A program made the translations under genes and the position numbers. The notes under the pieces are model-generated. The model ran no database searches and had not been told where the DNA came from. It was given only the letters and a program-made list of their open reading frames with translations. From positions 103,867 to 167,866 of the forward strand of contig JAJZDI010000006.1 in the NCBI GenBank assembly GCA_021806045.1: 64,000 nt of DNA. Reading direction: 5' to 3'. Within the stretch, counting starts at the first letter, position 1. Every line of letters begins with the position of its first letter. This DNA comes from Actinomycetes bacterium (GTDB lineage Bacteria; Actinomycetota; Acidimicrobiia; Acidimicrobiales; RAAP-2). Below, one piece after another: positions 52,422-62,829 of this stretch.

Positions 52422-54076
52422 CGGAGGGCGCCCGAGACGAAGCGAGCACCGGGGGCGCATCGGCTGCTGGCGGAACGATCGGATCCGGGAAGAGCGGATC
52501 GGGCGGATCCAGGGCCGGGACTGCCGGCGCTGCACGTGCTCGGCATGATCCGATCGACCCGGCGCTCCGGCGCTTGGCAACAGTCGTCATCCTCGGGGCG
52601 ATCATGTCGATCCTCGACACCACGATCGTCAATGTGGCGATCGACACCCTGGGCCGAGACTTCCACTCGCCGTTGGGGACGATCCAGTGGGTGCTGACGG
52701 GGTACCTCCTGGCACTGGCGACGGTGATCCCGCTCACCGGATGGGCCATGGAACGGTTCGGGGCGAAGCGGATGTGGATCCTCTCGCTCGTGCTGTTCCT
52801 GGCCGGCTCCGTGCTCTCGGGGGCCGCATGGTCGGCGAGCGCCCTCATCGTGTTCCGGATCATCCAGGGTCTCGGGGGCGGCATGATCATGCCCATTGGG
52901 CAGGCAATCATGGCCCGTGCCGCCGGGCCGGAACGGATCGGACGGGTCATGAGCGTGCTCGGGGTGCCGATGCTGCTCGGTCCGGTGCTCGGTCCCGTGA
53001 TCGGTGGCCTGGTGGTCGACTCGTTCTCGTGGCGTTGGATCTTCTACGTGAACGTGCCGATCGGCATCGTGGCGATCATCGCCGCCGTGCGGAGGCTCCC
53101 GCGGGACGAAGGGACCGACCGCTCGGTCCGACTCGACGGCGTGAGCCTCGCCCTGCTGTCCCCCGGACTGGCCGCCATGGTCTACGGGCTCTCCGAGGCG
53201 GGCCAGGGGTCGAGCGCCTCCGTCTTCGTGCCACTGGTCGTCGGGCTCGGTCTGGTGGTGGCGTTCGTCGTCCATGCACTGCACACCCGGGGCTCGGCGC
53301 TGATCGATGTCCGGCTGTTCCTCGACCGGAGTTTCGCCGCAGCCGCGGGCACCACCTTCCTGTTCGGTGCGGCCCTGTTCGGTGCCATGCTCCTCCTGCC
53401 CCTCTATTACCAGGTCGTTCGTGGCGACAGCGCACTCAGCGCCGGGCTCCTGATGGCGCCCCAGGGCATCGGCGCGGCACTGGTCATGCCGATGGCGGGG
53501 AGGCTCACCGACAGGTTGGGCGCAGGTCGGATCGTTCCTGCGGGCCTGGTGGTGGCCATCCTGGGGACGGTCGCATATACGCAGGTGGGTGCCGGTACGA
53601 GCTATGCGTGGTTGGCGCTCTCGCTGCTCGTCCGGGGAATCGGGTTCGGGTTCGTGATGATGCCGGCCATGGCCGCCGCCTACCAGACGCTGACGGTCGG
53701 CCAGGTGGCGCGGGCAACCACGGCGATCAACATCGTGCAGCGCGTCGGAGGATCGGTCGGCACCGCGGTGCTGGCCGTAGTCCTCGAGCATCAGATCTCG
53801 CTCGCGTTCCACACGTCTGGCTCGCTCGCTGGGGTGGCGACGATTCCTCCCCGCCTCCTCCACGAGGTCGCGCCTCGCCTCGCCGTGGCCTTCGGGCGCA
53901 CGTTCTGGTGGGCGGTCGCCATGACGGTGGTCGCCCTCGTCCCCGCCTTCGTCCTGCCTCGGCACCCGGTGGCCGGGCGCAGCGGTGCCGGTGGTGCCGT
54001 CGGAGCCGGGGGAGCCGGGGGAGACGATGAGGGGGGAGCGGGCGGGAGGGTTCCCGCTCTCCCGGTGCCTGACTGA
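52418..54076 (+). CDS. MFS drug exporter, DHA2 (EmrB/QacA) family
   Basis: 552 residues with fourteen predicted membrane segments. LDTTIVNVA in helix 1 and LTGYLLALATVIPLTGWAMERFGAKR are hallmarks of the 14-TMS DHA2 family. The first 40 residues are Gly/Ser-rich, and the C-terminal 30 residues are Gly-rich and acidic, so both tails look inflated. It is the last gene of the aro-efp-nusB transcript by overlap (ATGA). No regulator is adjacent; the substrate is unknown. Confidence 0.9.
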   Translation: MTEGARDEASTGGASAAGGTIGSGKSGSGGSRAGTAGAARARHDPIDPALRRLATVVILGAIMSILDTTIVNVAIDTLGRDFHSPLGTIQWVLTGYLLALATVIPLTGWAMERFGAKRMWILSLVLFLAGSVLSGAAWSASALIVFRIIQGLGGGMIMPIGQAIMARAAGPERIGRVMSVLGVPMLLGPVLGPVIGGLVVDSFSWRWIFYVNVPIGIVAIIAAVRRLPRDEGTDRSVRLDGVSLALLSPGLAAMVYGLSEAGQGSSASVFVPLVVGLGLVVAFVVHALHTRGSALIDVRLFLDRSFAAAAGTTFLFGAALFGAMLLLPLYYQVVRGDSALSAGLLMAPQGIGAALVMPMAGRLTDRLGAGRIVPAGLVVAILGTVAYTQVGAGTSYAWLALSLLVRGIGFGFVMMPAMAAAYQTLTVGQVARATTAINIVQRVGGSVGTAVLAVVLEHQISLAFHTSGSLAGVATIPPRLLHEVAPRLAVAFGRTFWWAVAMTVVALVPAFVLPRHPVAGRSGAGGAVGAGGAGGDDEGGAGGRVPALPVPD

Positions 54077-54078
54077 TC

Positions 54079-54110
54079 GCCAGTGCTCGGCCGCCCGGCC
54101 AGTGCTCGGC
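54079..54110 (+). repeat. 13-bp direct repeat between the exporter and pyrR
   Basis: GCCAGTGCTCGGC occurs at 54079-54091 and 54098-54110. A second pair, GACCGGGGTG, follows soon after. Their relation to the pyr promoter is unclear. Confidence 0.7.
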
Positions 54111-54144
54111 AGACCGGGGTGTGCCGCCTGACCGGGGTGCGAGG

Positions 54145-54150
54145 TATAGT
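54145..54150 (+). promoter_or_regulatory. -10 element of the pyr operon
   Basis: TATAGT at 54145-54150, the closest to consensus in the region, lies about 60 bases before GTG 54205. A -35 is not clear. The predicted transcript begins just before the small hairpin GTCGG-GTT-CCGAC (54149-54161) and the PyrR loop. Confidence 0.55.
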
Positions 54151-54169
54151 CGGGTTCCGACCGTGAAGC

Positions 54170-54185
54170 AGGTCCTGTGAGGCCT
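54170..54185 (+). promoter_or_regulatory. PyrR-binding loop in the pyr leader RNA
   Basis: The sequence AGGTCCTGTGAGGCCT folds as AGG/CCT plus CC/GG with U bulged out and a five-base TGTGA loop. This reproduces the known PyrR binding-loop pattern (UCC-NGNGA-GG). It ends 8 bases before the AGGAGG of pyrR (54194-54199), so uridine-nucleotide-bound PyrR should repress translation of its own mRNA, as described in mycobacteria. There is no antiterminator/terminator pair, unlike Bacillus. Confidence 0.85.
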
Positions 54186-54204
54186 GAACGGGCAGGAGGA
54201 GACC

Positions 54205-54774
54205 GTGGCCGAGCGCGAGCGAAATCATGCACGTCCGCGTGGTGTCGTTTTCCTGCCCAAGGCCCAGGTCATGTCCGCGGAGGACGTCAACCGGGCCGTG
54301 ACCCGTATGGCGCATGAGATCGTCGAGCGGAATCACGGCGTCGACGACCTGGTCCTGATCGGCCTCCAGACGGGCGGCGTGCCCATCGCTGAACGGCTGG
54401 CCGCCACGCTGTCCGCTCTCGAGCACGCCGACGTGCCCTGCGGCTCGCTCGACGTCGCCTTCTATCGGGACGACATCGGGTTACGGCCTGTTCTACCTGA
54501 GGCCGTGACGGATATCAGGATGGACCTGACGGGCCGAACAGTGGTCATGGTGGACGACGTGTTGTTCACGGGACGCACCGTCCGGGCGGCATTGAACGCC
54601 TTGGGCGAGTTCGGCCGGGCCCAGATGGTGCAGCTGGCGGTGATGGTCGATCGTGGTCACCGGGAATTGCCCATCCGTCCCGACTACGTTGGCAAGAACC
54701 TCCCGACGAGCCGGGACGAGCTCGTCGACGTGTCCGAAGCGGGCGTGATGCTCGGGGGTCTCGTCTCCAAGTGA
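54205..54774 (+). CDS. pyrR: Pyrimidine operon regulator/uracil phosphoribosyltransferase
   Basis: 189 residues. PRTase signature VVMVDDVLFTGRTVRAA lies near residue 115. LIGLQTGGVPIAERL and DVAFYRDDIG are family segments, and VDRGHRELPIRPDYVGKNLPTS contains RNA-contact residues. GTG 54205 with AGGAGG five bases upstream. It controls the operon it heads by binding the leader loop at 54170-54185. Confidence 0.95.
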   Translation: MAERERNHARPRGVVFLPKAQVMSAEDVNRAVTRMAHEIVERNHGVDDLVLIGLQTGGVPIAERLAATLSALEHADVPCGSLDVAFYRDDIGLRPVLPEAVTDIRMDLTGRTVVMVDDVLFTGRTVRAALNALGEFGRAQMVQLAVMVDRGHRELPIRPDYVGKNLPTSRDELVDVSEAGVMLGGLVSK

Positions 54775-55787
54775 CCCGTCATCTGCTCGACATCGACGAT
54801 CTTGGCGCCGACGGCATTACCGAGGTGTTGCAGGTTACCGACTCGTTCGCCGAAGTGGCCCGTCGTGCCATCCCCAAAGTCCCGACATTGCGTGGCAAGA
54901 CCGTCGCCACCCTGTTCTTCGAGGACTCGACCCGGACGCGAATCTCGTTCGAGACCGCCGCCAAACGCATGTCCGCAGATGTGCTCTCCTTCGCCGCGGG
55001 ATCGTCGTCGCTGAAGAAGGGCGAATCGTTGCGGGACACCATCGAGACCATTGAGGCCATGGGGATCGACGCCGTGATCATCCGGCACCCGTCGTCCGGC
55101 GTCGCGCTGCAGGCCACCCGCTGGCTCAGCGACTCGGCCGTGGTCAACGCCGGTGACGGCTGGCACGCCCACCCGACCCAGGCGTTGCTCGATCTCTACA
55201 CCGTCCGGGAGCTCCACGATGGTGACGACGGCTGCTTCCGGGGCCTTCGCGTCGTCATCGTCGGCGATGTCCGGCACAGCAGGGTGGCGCGTTCACAGGT
55301 TGCCGCGTACGTGGCCATGGGTGCGAGGGTGACGCTGGCGGCGCCGGCGACGCTCATGCCCCCCTCGGTCGAGGGTTGGGGTGTTGACGCCACCAACGAT
55401 CTCGACGAGGTCCTCGCTGAGGCCGATGTGGTGTCCCTGCTGCGCATCCAGGAGGAACGGGGGAGCGGTGCGTTCCTGCCATCGCTCCGTGAGTACACCG
55501 CTGAGTTCGGGCTCACCGCCGACCGGGCCCACAGGATCCGGCCGGATGCCGTCGTCCTCCACCCCGGACCGATGGTCCGAGGGGTGGAGATCGCCTCGGA
55601 CGTCGCCGACCTTCCAAATGTGCACGTCACCCGGCAGGTGGCCAACGGTGTGGCGGTGCGCATGGCCGTCCTCTTCCTGTTGCTGGGGTCCGGCGAGACA
55701 TCCCGGGCTGCGGGGGATGTCCCACCCCCGCCGGCCCCGACGCACGCTGGTCCGACGACGGCGAACGGGGGTAGCCGTGGCAGCTGA
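54771..55787 (+). CDS. pyrB: Aspartate carbamoyltransferase catalytic subunit
   Basis: 338 residues. Carbamoyl-phosphate-binding FFEDSTRTRISFE, DVRHSRVARS and HPGPMVRGVEI are clear. There is no PyrI gene, so it is the unregulated type. The last 30 residues are a Pro/Ala/Gly-rich tail beyond the family core. GTG 54771 overlaps pyrR (GTGA). Confidence 0.95.
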   Translation: MTRHLLDIDDLGADGITEVLQVTDSFAEVARRAIPKVPTLRGKTVATLFFEDSTRTRISFETAAKRMSADVLSFAAGSSSLKKGESLRDTIETIEAMGIDAVIIRHPSSGVALQATRWLSDSAVVNAGDGWHAHPTQALLDLYTVRELHDGDDGCFRGLRVVIVGDVRHSRVARSQVAAYVAMGARVTLAAPATLMPPSVEGWGVDATNDLDEVLAEADVVSLLRIQEERGSGAFLPSLREYTAEFGLTADRAHRIRPDAVVLHPGPMVRGVEIASDVADLPNVHVTRQVANGVAVRMAVLFLLLGSGETSRAAGDVPPPPAPTHAGPTTANGGSRGS

Positions 55788-57240
55788 GCGTGTCGCACCG
55801 GCACCAGGAGGCCCGCGCCGCACGGGCGGTGCCGGAAGGCAGCACGATCGGGACGACCGGACGGTTCTCGTCCGGGGCGGCCGGATCATCAGCGATCCCA
55901 ACGCGGGAGGCCCGACCGATCCCGGCGCACGTGGACAGGTCGCCGCCCACCGGCGCCGGGTGGTGGCGGGCCTTCGGCAGGCCGATGTCCTCGTCTCCGA
56001 TGGCCGGATCGTGCAGGTGGGTTCCGACGACGGGCGCGGTGGTGCACTGGAGGCCCCGTCGGGCGCCGTCGTCATCGATGCCGGCGGGTGCGTCGTCCTG
56101 CCGGGGCTGGTCGACCTCCACACCCACCTGCGGCAGCCGGGCGACGAAGAGGCGGAGACCATCGAGTCGGGTGCCCGCGCGGCCGCACTGGGCGGCTTCA
56201 CGGCAGTGGTGGCCATGCCGAACACCAACCCGCCGCTCGACTCGGCCTCTGCCGTCCGGGACGTGCAGTCCCTGGCCAGGGACGTGCCCGTCGACGTGTT
56301 CGTCGCCGGGGCCATCACGGTTGCCAGGGCGGGCGAACGCCTCGCTCCGATGGCTGAGCTGGCTCGGCTGGGCGTCCGTCTGTTCACCGACGACGGGAAC
56401 GGCGTTCAGTCGGCGGGCATGATGCGCCGGGCCCTCGAGTACGCACGCGGGCTCGGTGTCGTGCTGGCACAGCACTGCGAGGTCGCATCGCTGGCCAGCG
56501 GTGGGGCGATGCACGAGGGCGAGTGGTCGGCCCGGCTCGGCCTGCCGGGTATTCCGGCCAGTGCGGAGGAAGTGATGGTCGCCCGGGACCTGCTCCTCGC
56601 CCGTGAGGTGGGTGCCCGCATCCATCTGCTCCACCTGTCGACGAGTGGCTCCGTGGACCTGGTGCGGGCGGCGAAGCGGCTGGGCGTGGCGGTGACGGCC
56701 GAGGCAACGCCGCACCATGTCTCGCTCACGGACGCCAGTGCCGCCACCTACGACCCGCTCTTCAAGGTCAACCCCCCGCTGCGCTCGAAGGGCGATGTGG
56801 ACGCCGTCCGTTCCGGCCTCGCCGACGGGACGATCGACGCCATCGCGACCGACCACGCTCCCCACCGCGCCGAGACGAAGGACCTGCCCTTCGACCAGGC
56901 CCCGCCCGGCATGATCGGTCTCGAGACAGCCGTCGGGGTGGTCCTGACCGAGCTGGCAGACCTGCCTCTTGCCCAGGTGGTGGCCATGATGAGCACCCGG
57001 CCGGCGGCGATTGCCGGCATCGGCCCGGCCAACGGTGGCGCCCATGGCGGCCCGATCGCCGCCGGGCACGCCGCCAACCTCTGCATCGTGGACCTGGAGG
57101 CGACCTGGGTCGTCGACCCGTCGAGGCTTGCCAGCCGGAGCGCGAACTCGCCCTACGGGGGCAGGAAGCTCACCGGCCGGGTGCGCCACACGGTGCTCCA
57201 TGGTGAGGCGGTAGTGATCGACGGAGAGGCACAACGATGA
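55777..57240 (+). CDS. pyrC: Dihydroorotase with an Arg/Gly-rich N-terminal insertion
   Basis: 487 residues, against about 430 in relatives. DLHTHLRQPGDEEAETI supplies the metal-binding His-x-His, AMPNTNPPLDSA follows, and ATDHAPH holds the catalytic Asp. The extra length lies in residues 1-70, with an Arg/Gly-rich insertion (GARGQVAAHRRRVVAGLRQ) within the first beta strands. GTG 55777 overlaps pyrB by 11 bases. Type I dihydroorotase. Confidence 0.92.
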   Translation: MAAERVAPAPGGPRRTGGAGRQHDRDDRTVLVRGGRIISDPNAGGPTDPGARGQVAAHRRRVVAGLRQADVLVSDGRIVQVGSDDGRGGALEAPSGAVVIDAGGCVVLPGLVDLHTHLRQPGDEEAETIESGARAAALGGFTAVVAMPNTNPPLDSASAVRDVQSLARDVPVDVFVAGAITVARAGERLAPMAELARLGVRLFTDDGNGVQSAGMMRRALEYARGLGVVLAQHCEVASLASGGAMHEGEWSARLGLPGIPASAEEVMVARDLLLAREVGARIHLLHLSTSGSVDLVRAAKRLGVAVTAEATPHHVSLTDASAATYDPLFKVNPPLRSKGDVDAVRSGLADGTIDAIATDHAPHRAETKDLPFDQAPPGMIGLETAVGVVLTELADLPLAQVVAMMSTRPAAIAGIGPANGGAHGGPIAAGHAANLCIVDLEATWVVDPSRLASRSANSPYGGRKLTGRVRHTVLHGEAVVIDGEAQR

Positions 57241-58460
57241 GCGAAGAGGTGTCCGCAGGGGTCCCCGCAGGGGTCCGCCAGGTGCCGCACCGGGCCGAGG
57301 CCGGCACGACAACCGGTCCCGGTTCGACGTCACGGGGCTCGACGGCGACGCGACCCGATGCATTGCTGGTGCTGGCCGACGGCGAGGTGTTCGAGGGGGA
57401 GGCGATCGGAGCCCTCGCCGCCGGCGGCTCTCCGATCGTCTCCGGTGAGGCGGTGTTCAACACGGTCCTCACCGGGTACCAGGAGGTGCTCACCGATCCC
57501 TCCTACGCGGGGCAGATCGTTGCCTTCACCTCCACCCACATCGGCAACTACGGCGTCAACCACACGGACGAGGAGGCTCCCGTCGTCCACTGCCGCGGCA
57601 TCATCGTCCGGGACGCCTCGTCCCGCTTCAGCAATTGGCGGGCGCAGCAGTCCCTCGACGCCTATCTGGCCGATCGTGGCGTCCCGGGGATCACGGGCAT
57701 CGACACGCGCCGGCTCACCCGTCACCTCCGGGTCGCCGGGTCGATGCCCTGCGCGTTCGGCACCGCCTCGGAGCGGGACCTCCACGATGCCGCACGTGCG
57801 GCCACGACGACCGAGGGCCTCGATCTCGTCACCGAGGTCACGACGGACGCGCCCTATCAGCGGGGGGACGGACCGTACCGGGTCGTCGCCTACGACTTCG
57901 GGATCAAGGAGACGATGCTCCGCCTCCTCGGCGAGATGGCCACCATCACGGTCGTGCCGGCGGCGACCTCGGCTGACGAGGTGCTCGGCATGGAGCCCGA
58001 CGGCGTGTTCCTCTCGAACGGTCCGGGTGATCCCGCAGCGGTATCGGGCGCGTCGTCCACCATCGCCGCCCTGCTGGCTGCCGGATCGGTCCCGGTCTTC
58101 GGGATCTGTCTCGGGCACCAGTTGCTGGCGACCGCGCTCGGCGGCCGGACCTACAAACTGCCTTTCGGCCACCACGGCGGCAACCATCCGGTGCGAAACA
58201 ACTCGAACGGCAGGGTGGAGATCACCTCACAGAACCACAACTTCGCCGTGGCGGAAGGGTCGATCGGGTCGGCAGACATCACGCATGTGAACCTCAACGA
58301 CGGCGTGATCGAGGGCATCCGGAGCAGGGACGTGCCCGCCTTCAGCGTCCAGTACCACCCGGAGGCGGGTCCGGGACCACACGATGCCCGTTACTTGTTC
58401 GATGAGTTCCGGGAACTGATGGACCGTGTCGGACCGCGGTCCCGGAAGGGACGTGGCTGA
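57237..58460 (+). CDS. carA: Carbamoyl-phosphate synthase small (glutaminase) subunit
   Basis: 407 residues. Class I glutamine amidotransferase with the nucleophile Cys291 in [11 protein letters not shown] and the His of [12 protein letters not shown]. The first 40 residues are a disordered, Thr/Gly-rich extension not found in most relatives. ATG 57237 overlaps pyrC (ATGA) and the end touches carB by one base. It hydrolyses glutamine and channels ammonia to CarB. Confidence 0.95.
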   Translation: MSEEVSAGVPAGVRQVPHRAEAGTTTGPGSTSRGSTATRPDALLVLADGEVFEGEAIGALAAGGSPIVSGEAVFNTVLTGYQEVLTDPSYAGQIVAFTSTHIGNYGVNHTDEEAPVVHCRGIIVRDASSRFSNWRAQQSLDAYLADRGVPGITGIDTRRLTRHLRVAGSMPCAFGTASERDLHDAARAATTTEGLDLVTEVTTDAPYQRGDGPYRVVAYDFGIKETMLRLLGEMATITVVPAATSADEVLGMEPDGVFLSNGPGDPAAVSGASSTIAALLAAGSVPVFGICLGHQLLATALGGRTYKLPFGHHGGNHPVRNNSNGRVEITSQNHNFAVAEGSIGSADITHVNLNDGVIEGIRSRDVPAFSVQYHPEAGPGPHDARYLFDEFRELMDRVGPRSRKGRG

Positions 58461-61400
58461 TGCCCCGCAGAACCGACATCGAATCGATCCTCGTCATCGG
58501 GTCCGGTCCGATCGTCATCGGCCAGGCGTGCGAGTTCGACTACTCGGGATCCCAGGCGTGCCGGGTGCTGGCCGAAGAAGGCTTCCGGGTCGTCCTGGTG
58601 AACTCGAACCCGGCCACGATCATGACCGATCCGTCCATGGCGGACCGGACGTACGTCGAGCCGTTGACCGTGGACGTCGTGAGCGCGGTCATCGAGCGGG
58701 AACGCCCGGACGCGCTCCTGCCGACACTGGGTGGGCAGACGGCGCTCAACCTGACCATGGAGCTCGCCGGGGCCGGCGTCCTCGAAGCGGCCGGTGTCGA
58801 GGTGATCGGCGCCAACGCGCAGGCGATCGAGACCGCGGAGAACCGGGAGCACTTCAAGCACGCGATGGAGGAGATCGGCCTCGAGGTGCCCCGTGCGGGG
58901 TTCGCGCACTCGCTGGACGAAGCCCTCACCATCGCCGACACCATCGGCTACCCGATCATGGTCCGGCCGAGCTTCATCCTCGGTGGAGCCGGCACGGGTA
59001 TCGCACCGGACCGGCAGGCGCTGGTCCGGCTGGCGGGCGAGGGACTGGCCGCCAGCCCCGTCTCCGAGGTCCTCATCGAGCAGTCGATCGCCGGTTGGAA
59101 GGAATTCGAGCTCGAGGTCATGCGAGACAACGCGGACAATTGCGTGGTCATCTGCTCGATCGAGAACGTCGATCCGATGGGGGTCCACACCGGGGACTCG
59201 ATCACGGTGGCGCCGGCGCAGACACTGACCGACGTCGAGTACCAGCAGATGCGGGACTCGGCGTTCGCGTGCATCCGGCGCGTCGGCGTCGAGACGGGTG
59301 GCTCCAATGTCCAGTTCGCCGTAGATCCGAGGACGGGCCGGCAACTGGTGATCGAGATGAACCCGCGTGTGTCGAGATCGTCCGCCCTCGCGTCGAAGGC
59401 GACGGGGTTCCCCATCGCGAAGATCGCGGCGAGGCTCGCCGTCGGCTACCGGCTGGATGAGATCATCAACGACATCACGGGCGCCACGCCCGCGTCGTTC
59501 GAGCCGGTGATCGACTATGTGGTCACGAAGATCCCCCGCTGGGCTTTCGAGAAGCTGCCGGGCGCGCTTCCCGAGCTCGGCACGCGGATGCAGTCCGTCG
59601 GCGAGGTCATGGGGATCGGCAGGACGTTCCCCGAGTCGCTGCAGAAGGCGGTCCGCTCCCTCGAGCAGGGGCGCTTCGGGCTGAACGCGGATCCGGGTGA
59701 GCGATCGTTCGACGACGTGCCCGTCGACGAGTTGCTCGACGAGGTCCGTCGGGCCACGCCCGATCGGATCTTCGGTGTCGAGTCGCTCCTGCGACGCGGT
59801 GCCGAGATCGAGCAGATCAGCGCGCAGACGGGCATCGATCCCTGGTTCGTGTCCAAGATCACCGAGATGTCCGATGCCCGGATGGCGCTCGAGCTCCAGG
59901 CGGACCTCGGCGTCAGGCCGGAGGAGATCGACCGGCGCACGTGGCGCCGGCTCCGGCGCCTCGGCTTCGTGGACGCCCAGATCGCCCATGTGTTCGGTGC
60001 CCGCCAGCCTGACGTCACCGAAGCGAGGATCGCTACCGCCCGCAGTGAGCACGGCGTGAAGACGACGTTCAAGACCGTCGACACGTGCGCTGCCGAGTTC
60101 GAGGCCCACACCCCGTACCACTACGGCACCAACGAGGACGAGGACGAGGTGGCGCCGTCGTCGCGCTCCCGGGTGATCATCCTGGGCTCGGGGCCGAACC
60201 GGATCGGTCAGGGCGTCGAATTCGACTACTGCTGCGTCCATGCCTCCATCGCACTGCGGCAGGCGGGGTACGAGACGGTCATGGTCAACTGCAACCCGGA
60301 GACGGTCTCGACCGACTACGACACGTCCGACCGCCTCTACTTCGAGCCGCTGACCTCGGAGGACCTGGCCGCCGTCATCGCCTCCGAACGCGCTGCGTCG
60401 CGGGGGGATGCGCAGCTGGTCGGCGTGATCGTGAGCCTCGGCGGCCAGACGCCGCTCAAGCTTGCGGCGGATCTGGAGCCCGATCTCGTACTGGGCACGT
60501 CCCCTGCGTCGATCGACCTTGCCGAAGACCGGGAGCGTTGGAACGAGCTGTGCCGCCAGCTCGGCATCGCACAGCCGCCGGGCGGTACGGCCGTGACCGC
60601 TGCCGAGGCCCTCGAGGTCGCCCGGGGCATTGGCTATCCGGTGCTCGTGCGCCCCTCCTATGTTCTGGGCGGCCGGGCGATGGAGATCGTCTACGACGAC
60701 GACCGGTTGGTCGAGGCCGTGGATGCCATGGCCGGAGCGCTGCATCGAGAGGGAGGGGTGACGGCCGACCGTCCTGTCCTCGTGGACCGGTTCCTCGAGG
60801 ATGCGGTGGAGGTCGATGTCGACGCCATCCGTGATGCGGACGGCGAGGTCCTGATCTGCGGCGTGATGGAGCACGTGGAGGAAGCCGGGGTCCATTCCGG
60901 CGACTCCGCTTGCGCCCTGCCTCCGCAGACCCTTGCTCCAGCGGTGGTGCACGAGCTCGAGGAGATCGTGCGGACGATCGCAGCCGCTCTTGAGGTCAAG
61001 GGCCTCTGCAACGTGCAGTTCGCCGTCAAGGACGAAAAGGTCTACGTGTTGGAGGCGAACCCGCGGGCCAGCAGGACGGTGCCGTTCGTGGCGAAGGCCA
61101 CGGGGGTGCCGGTGGCGATGGTGGCAGCCCGGGTGGTGGTGGGTGCCACACTGGCCGAGCTCCGGGCCGAGGGGCTGCTGACGGAGCCGACGTCGTCGGA
61201 GCACGTCGCGGTGAAGGAGGCCGTCCTGCCCTTCAACCGGTTCCCGGGGGTGGACACCATCCTCGGGCCGGAGATGCGGTCGACGGGCGAGGTGATGGGC
61301 ATCGATGCGACGTTCGGGTTGGCGTTCGCCAAGAGCCAGATCGCAGCGGGGAGCCGGCTGCCGACCTCGGGCACGGTCTTCTTCTCCCTCGCCGACCGGG

Positions 61401-61861
61401 ACAAGCCTGCCGGGATCGACGTGGCACAGCGCTTCGTGGCACTCGGCTTCGAGGTGGTCGCCACATCGGGAACCGCTGCGGCACTGGAACAGTCGGGCGT
61501 CAAGGTGGCCGACGTGGTTGCCAAAGTGGGTGCCGGTGTCGGCGTCGACGCGGTCGAGCTGATCGCCGGAGGCAAGGTGCAGCTGGTGGTGAACACCCCA
61601 CGGGGTCGTGGTCCCCGTGCCGATGGGCTGCACATCCGAGCCACCGCCCTCGAACACCAGGTGCCGTGCCTGACGACGGTGGCGGCAGCCCGCGCAGCGG
61701 CGGCCGGGATCGCCGATTGGACGAGGCACCCCCTGTCGGTGCGCTCCCTCCAGGAGTACCACCACCAGGGGCCTCACCAACAGGGGCCTCACCAACAGGG
61801 GCCTCACCAACAGGGGCCTCACCACCAGGGGCCTCACCAACAGGGGCCTCGCCACCAGTGA
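58460..61861 (+). CDS. carB: Carbamoyl-phosphate synthase large subunit with a repeated His/Gln/Pro tail
   Basis: 1133 residues, two ATP-grasp halves. [16 protein letters not shown] and [19 protein letters not shown] mark the two halves. ATP-binding and carbamate-channelling motifs are in place. The C-terminal allosteric domain ([29 protein letters not shown]) is present, followed by an unusual (Q-G-P-H-Q)n tail from six 15-bp repeats. Starts at ATG 58460, overlapping carA by one base. Confidence 0.97.
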   Translation: MPRRTDIESILVIGSGPIVIGQACEFDYSGSQACRVLAEEGFRVVLVNSNPATIMTDPSMADRTYVEPLTVDVVSAVIERERPDALLPTLGGQTALNLTMELAGAGVLEAAGVEVIGANAQAIETAENREHFKHAMEEIGLEVPRAGFAHSLDEALTIADTIGYPIMVRPSFILGGAGTGIAPDRQALVRLAGEGLAASPVSEVLIEQSIAGWKEFELEVMRDNADNCVVICSIENVDPMGVHTGDSITVAPAQTLTDVEYQQMRDSAFACIRRVGVETGGSNVQFAVDPRTGRQLVIEMNPRVSRSSALASKATGFPIAKIAARLAVGYRLDEIINDITGATPASFEPVIDYVVTKIPRWAFEKLPGALPELGTRMQSVGEVMGIGRTFPESLQKAVRSLEQGRFGLNADPGERSFDDVPVDELLDEVRRATPDRIFGVESLLRRGAEIEQISAQTGIDPWFVSKITEMSDARMALELQADLGVRPEEIDRRTWRRLRRLGFVDAQIAHVFGARQPDVTEARIATARSEHGVKTTFKTVDTCAAEFEAHTPYHYGTNEDEDEVAPSSRSRVIILGSGPNRIGQGVEFDYCCVHASIALRQAGYETVMVNCNPETVSTDYDTSDRLYFEPLTSEDLAAVIASERAASRGDAQLVGVIVSLGGQTPLKLAADLEPDLVLGTSPASIDLAEDRERWNELCRQLGIAQPPGGTAVTAAEALEVARGIGYPVLVRPSYVLGGRAMEIVYDDDRLVEAVDAMAGALHREGGVTADRPVLVDRFLEDAVEVDVDAIRDADGEVLICGVMEHVEEAGVHSGDSACALPPQTLAPAVVHELEEIVRTIAAALEVKGLCNVQFAVKDEKVYVLEANPRASRTVPFVAKATGVPVAMVAARVVVGATLAELRAEGLLTEPTSSEHVAVKEAVLPFNRFPGVDTILGPEMRSTGEVMGIDATFGLAFAKSQIAAGSRLPTSGTVFFSLADRDKPAGIDVAQRFVALGFEVVATSGTAAALEQSGVKVADVVAKVGAGVGVDAVELIAGGKVQLVVNTPRGRGPRADGLHIRATALEHQVPCLTTVAAARAAAAGIADWTRHPLSVRSLQEYHHQGPHQQGPHQQGPHQQGPHHQGPHQQGPRHQ
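61766..61855 (+). repeat. Six 15-bp in-frame repeats at the 3' end of carB
   Basis: Six units of CAGGGGCCTCACCAA and close variants (last bases CAC in units 4 and 6, CGC for CAC in unit 6) encode Q-G-P-H-Q in carB. The array ends three bases before the carB stop. In the pyrD frame the same DNA encodes G-A-S-P-T repeats. Confidence 0.95.
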
Positions 61862-62829
61862 ACGGATCGTCGGCGCCGACGGAAGCACCTGGGCCGGCGT
61901 CCGTGGTTCGAGGGGCGGTGGACATGGCGTCGACCATCGGCTCGGTGAGGCTTCCCACGCCCGTGATGACGGCATCGGGCACTGCGGGGCACGGGGTCGA
62001 GCTGTCCGCGTACGTCCCGCTCGAGCAGTTGGGCGCCGTCGTGGTGAAGTCGGTTTCGATCGATCCCTGGCCGGGCAATCCTCCGCCTCGGGTGCGGGAG
62101 ACGCCCTCGGGCATGTTGAACAGTGTCGGGTTGCAAGGTCCGGGTATCGATGCATGGGGGGACCTCGAGCTCCCCGGGTTGCGTGCGACGGGGGCACGGG
62201 TGGTTGCGAGTATCTGGGGCAGGCGGGTCGGGGATTTCGCCAGGGCCGCGGAACGGCTCGCGTCTCTCGGGGGAGTGATCGCGGTCGAGGTCAACGTGAG
62301 CTGCCCGAACGTGGAGGACCGCCGGCGGATGTTCGCCCACTCGCCGGCGGCCACGGCTGACGTGGTGCGCTCGGTCGTCTCGGCGTGCGGGCTTCCGGCG
62401 TGGGCAAAGCTCAGTCCGAACGCCGCGGATCTTCCCGCAATCGCAGCTGCGGCCCGCGATGCCGGCGCCGAAGCGGTGACGTTGGTGAACACCGTGCTCG
62501 GGATGGCCATCGACGTCGAGCGGCGACAGCCGGCACTCGGGGGCGGGGGTGGCGGGTTGTCGGGGCCGGCGGTGCACCCCGTCGCGGTCCGGTCTGTCTT
62601 CGACGTGCACGCTGAGCACCCCGACTTCCCGATCATCGGGGTCGGGGGTGTGGCCAGGGGCGTCGACGCCATCGAGCTCCTCATGGCTGGGGCGTCGGCA
62701 GTTCAGGTCGGCACGGCTACGTTCCGGGATCCCCGTGCTCCCCTCATCGTGCAGCAGGAGATCGAAGCCTGGTGCGCCGCACACGGCGTGGCGAAAGTGG
62801 AGGATCTCGTTGGTGTCGCTCATGGATGA
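61858..62829 (+). CDS. pyrD: Dihydroorotate dehydrogenase, class 1 (1B-like)
   Basis: 323 residues from GTG 61858 (GTGA overlap with carB); ATG 61924 is an alternative start. VNVSCPNV has Cys149 as the catalytic base, marking class 1 rather than the quinone-linked class 2 (which uses Ser). [18 protein letters not shown] and [27 protein letters not shown] bind FMN. The NVSCPNV and KLSPN text is closest to class 1B, which normally needs a PyrK partner. No pyrK is adjacent, and the next gene is pyrF. Confidence 0.92.
   Translation: MNGSSAPTEAPGPASVVRGAVDMASTIGSVRLPTPVMTASGTAGHGVELSAYVPLEQLGAVVVKSVSIDPWPGNPPPRVRETPSGMLNSVGLQGPGIDAWGDLELPGLRATGARVVASIWGRRVGDFARAAERLASLGGVIAVEVNVSCPNVEDRRRMFAHSPAATADVVRSVVSACGLPAWAKLSPNAADLPAIAAAARDAGAEAVTLVNTVLGMAIDVERRQPALGGGGGGLSGPAVHPVAVRSVFDVHAEHPDFPIIGVGGVARGVDAIELLMAGASAVQVGTATFRDPRAPLIVQQEIEAWCAAHGVAKVEDLVGVAHG

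Noticed and set aside
52121..54232. A 703-codon minus-strand frame opposite nusB and the MFS exporter
   Set aside because: Composition is His/Arg/Asp-rich nonsense; the plus strand has a clear 14-TMS transporter.
61666..61857. A longer pyrD N-terminus extending upstream through the carB repeats
   Set aside because: It would translate the repeat DNA as P-T-G-A-S text with no similarity to PyrD, and GTG 61858 gives a normal GTGA overlap.
58391..62197. A 1268-codon open frame on the minus strand opposite carB and pyrD
   Set aside because: It is antisense to a fully conserved CarB/PyrD. Its translation is rich in Arg, His, Asp and Gly with no domain. High-GC codon bias removes stops from this antisense frame.
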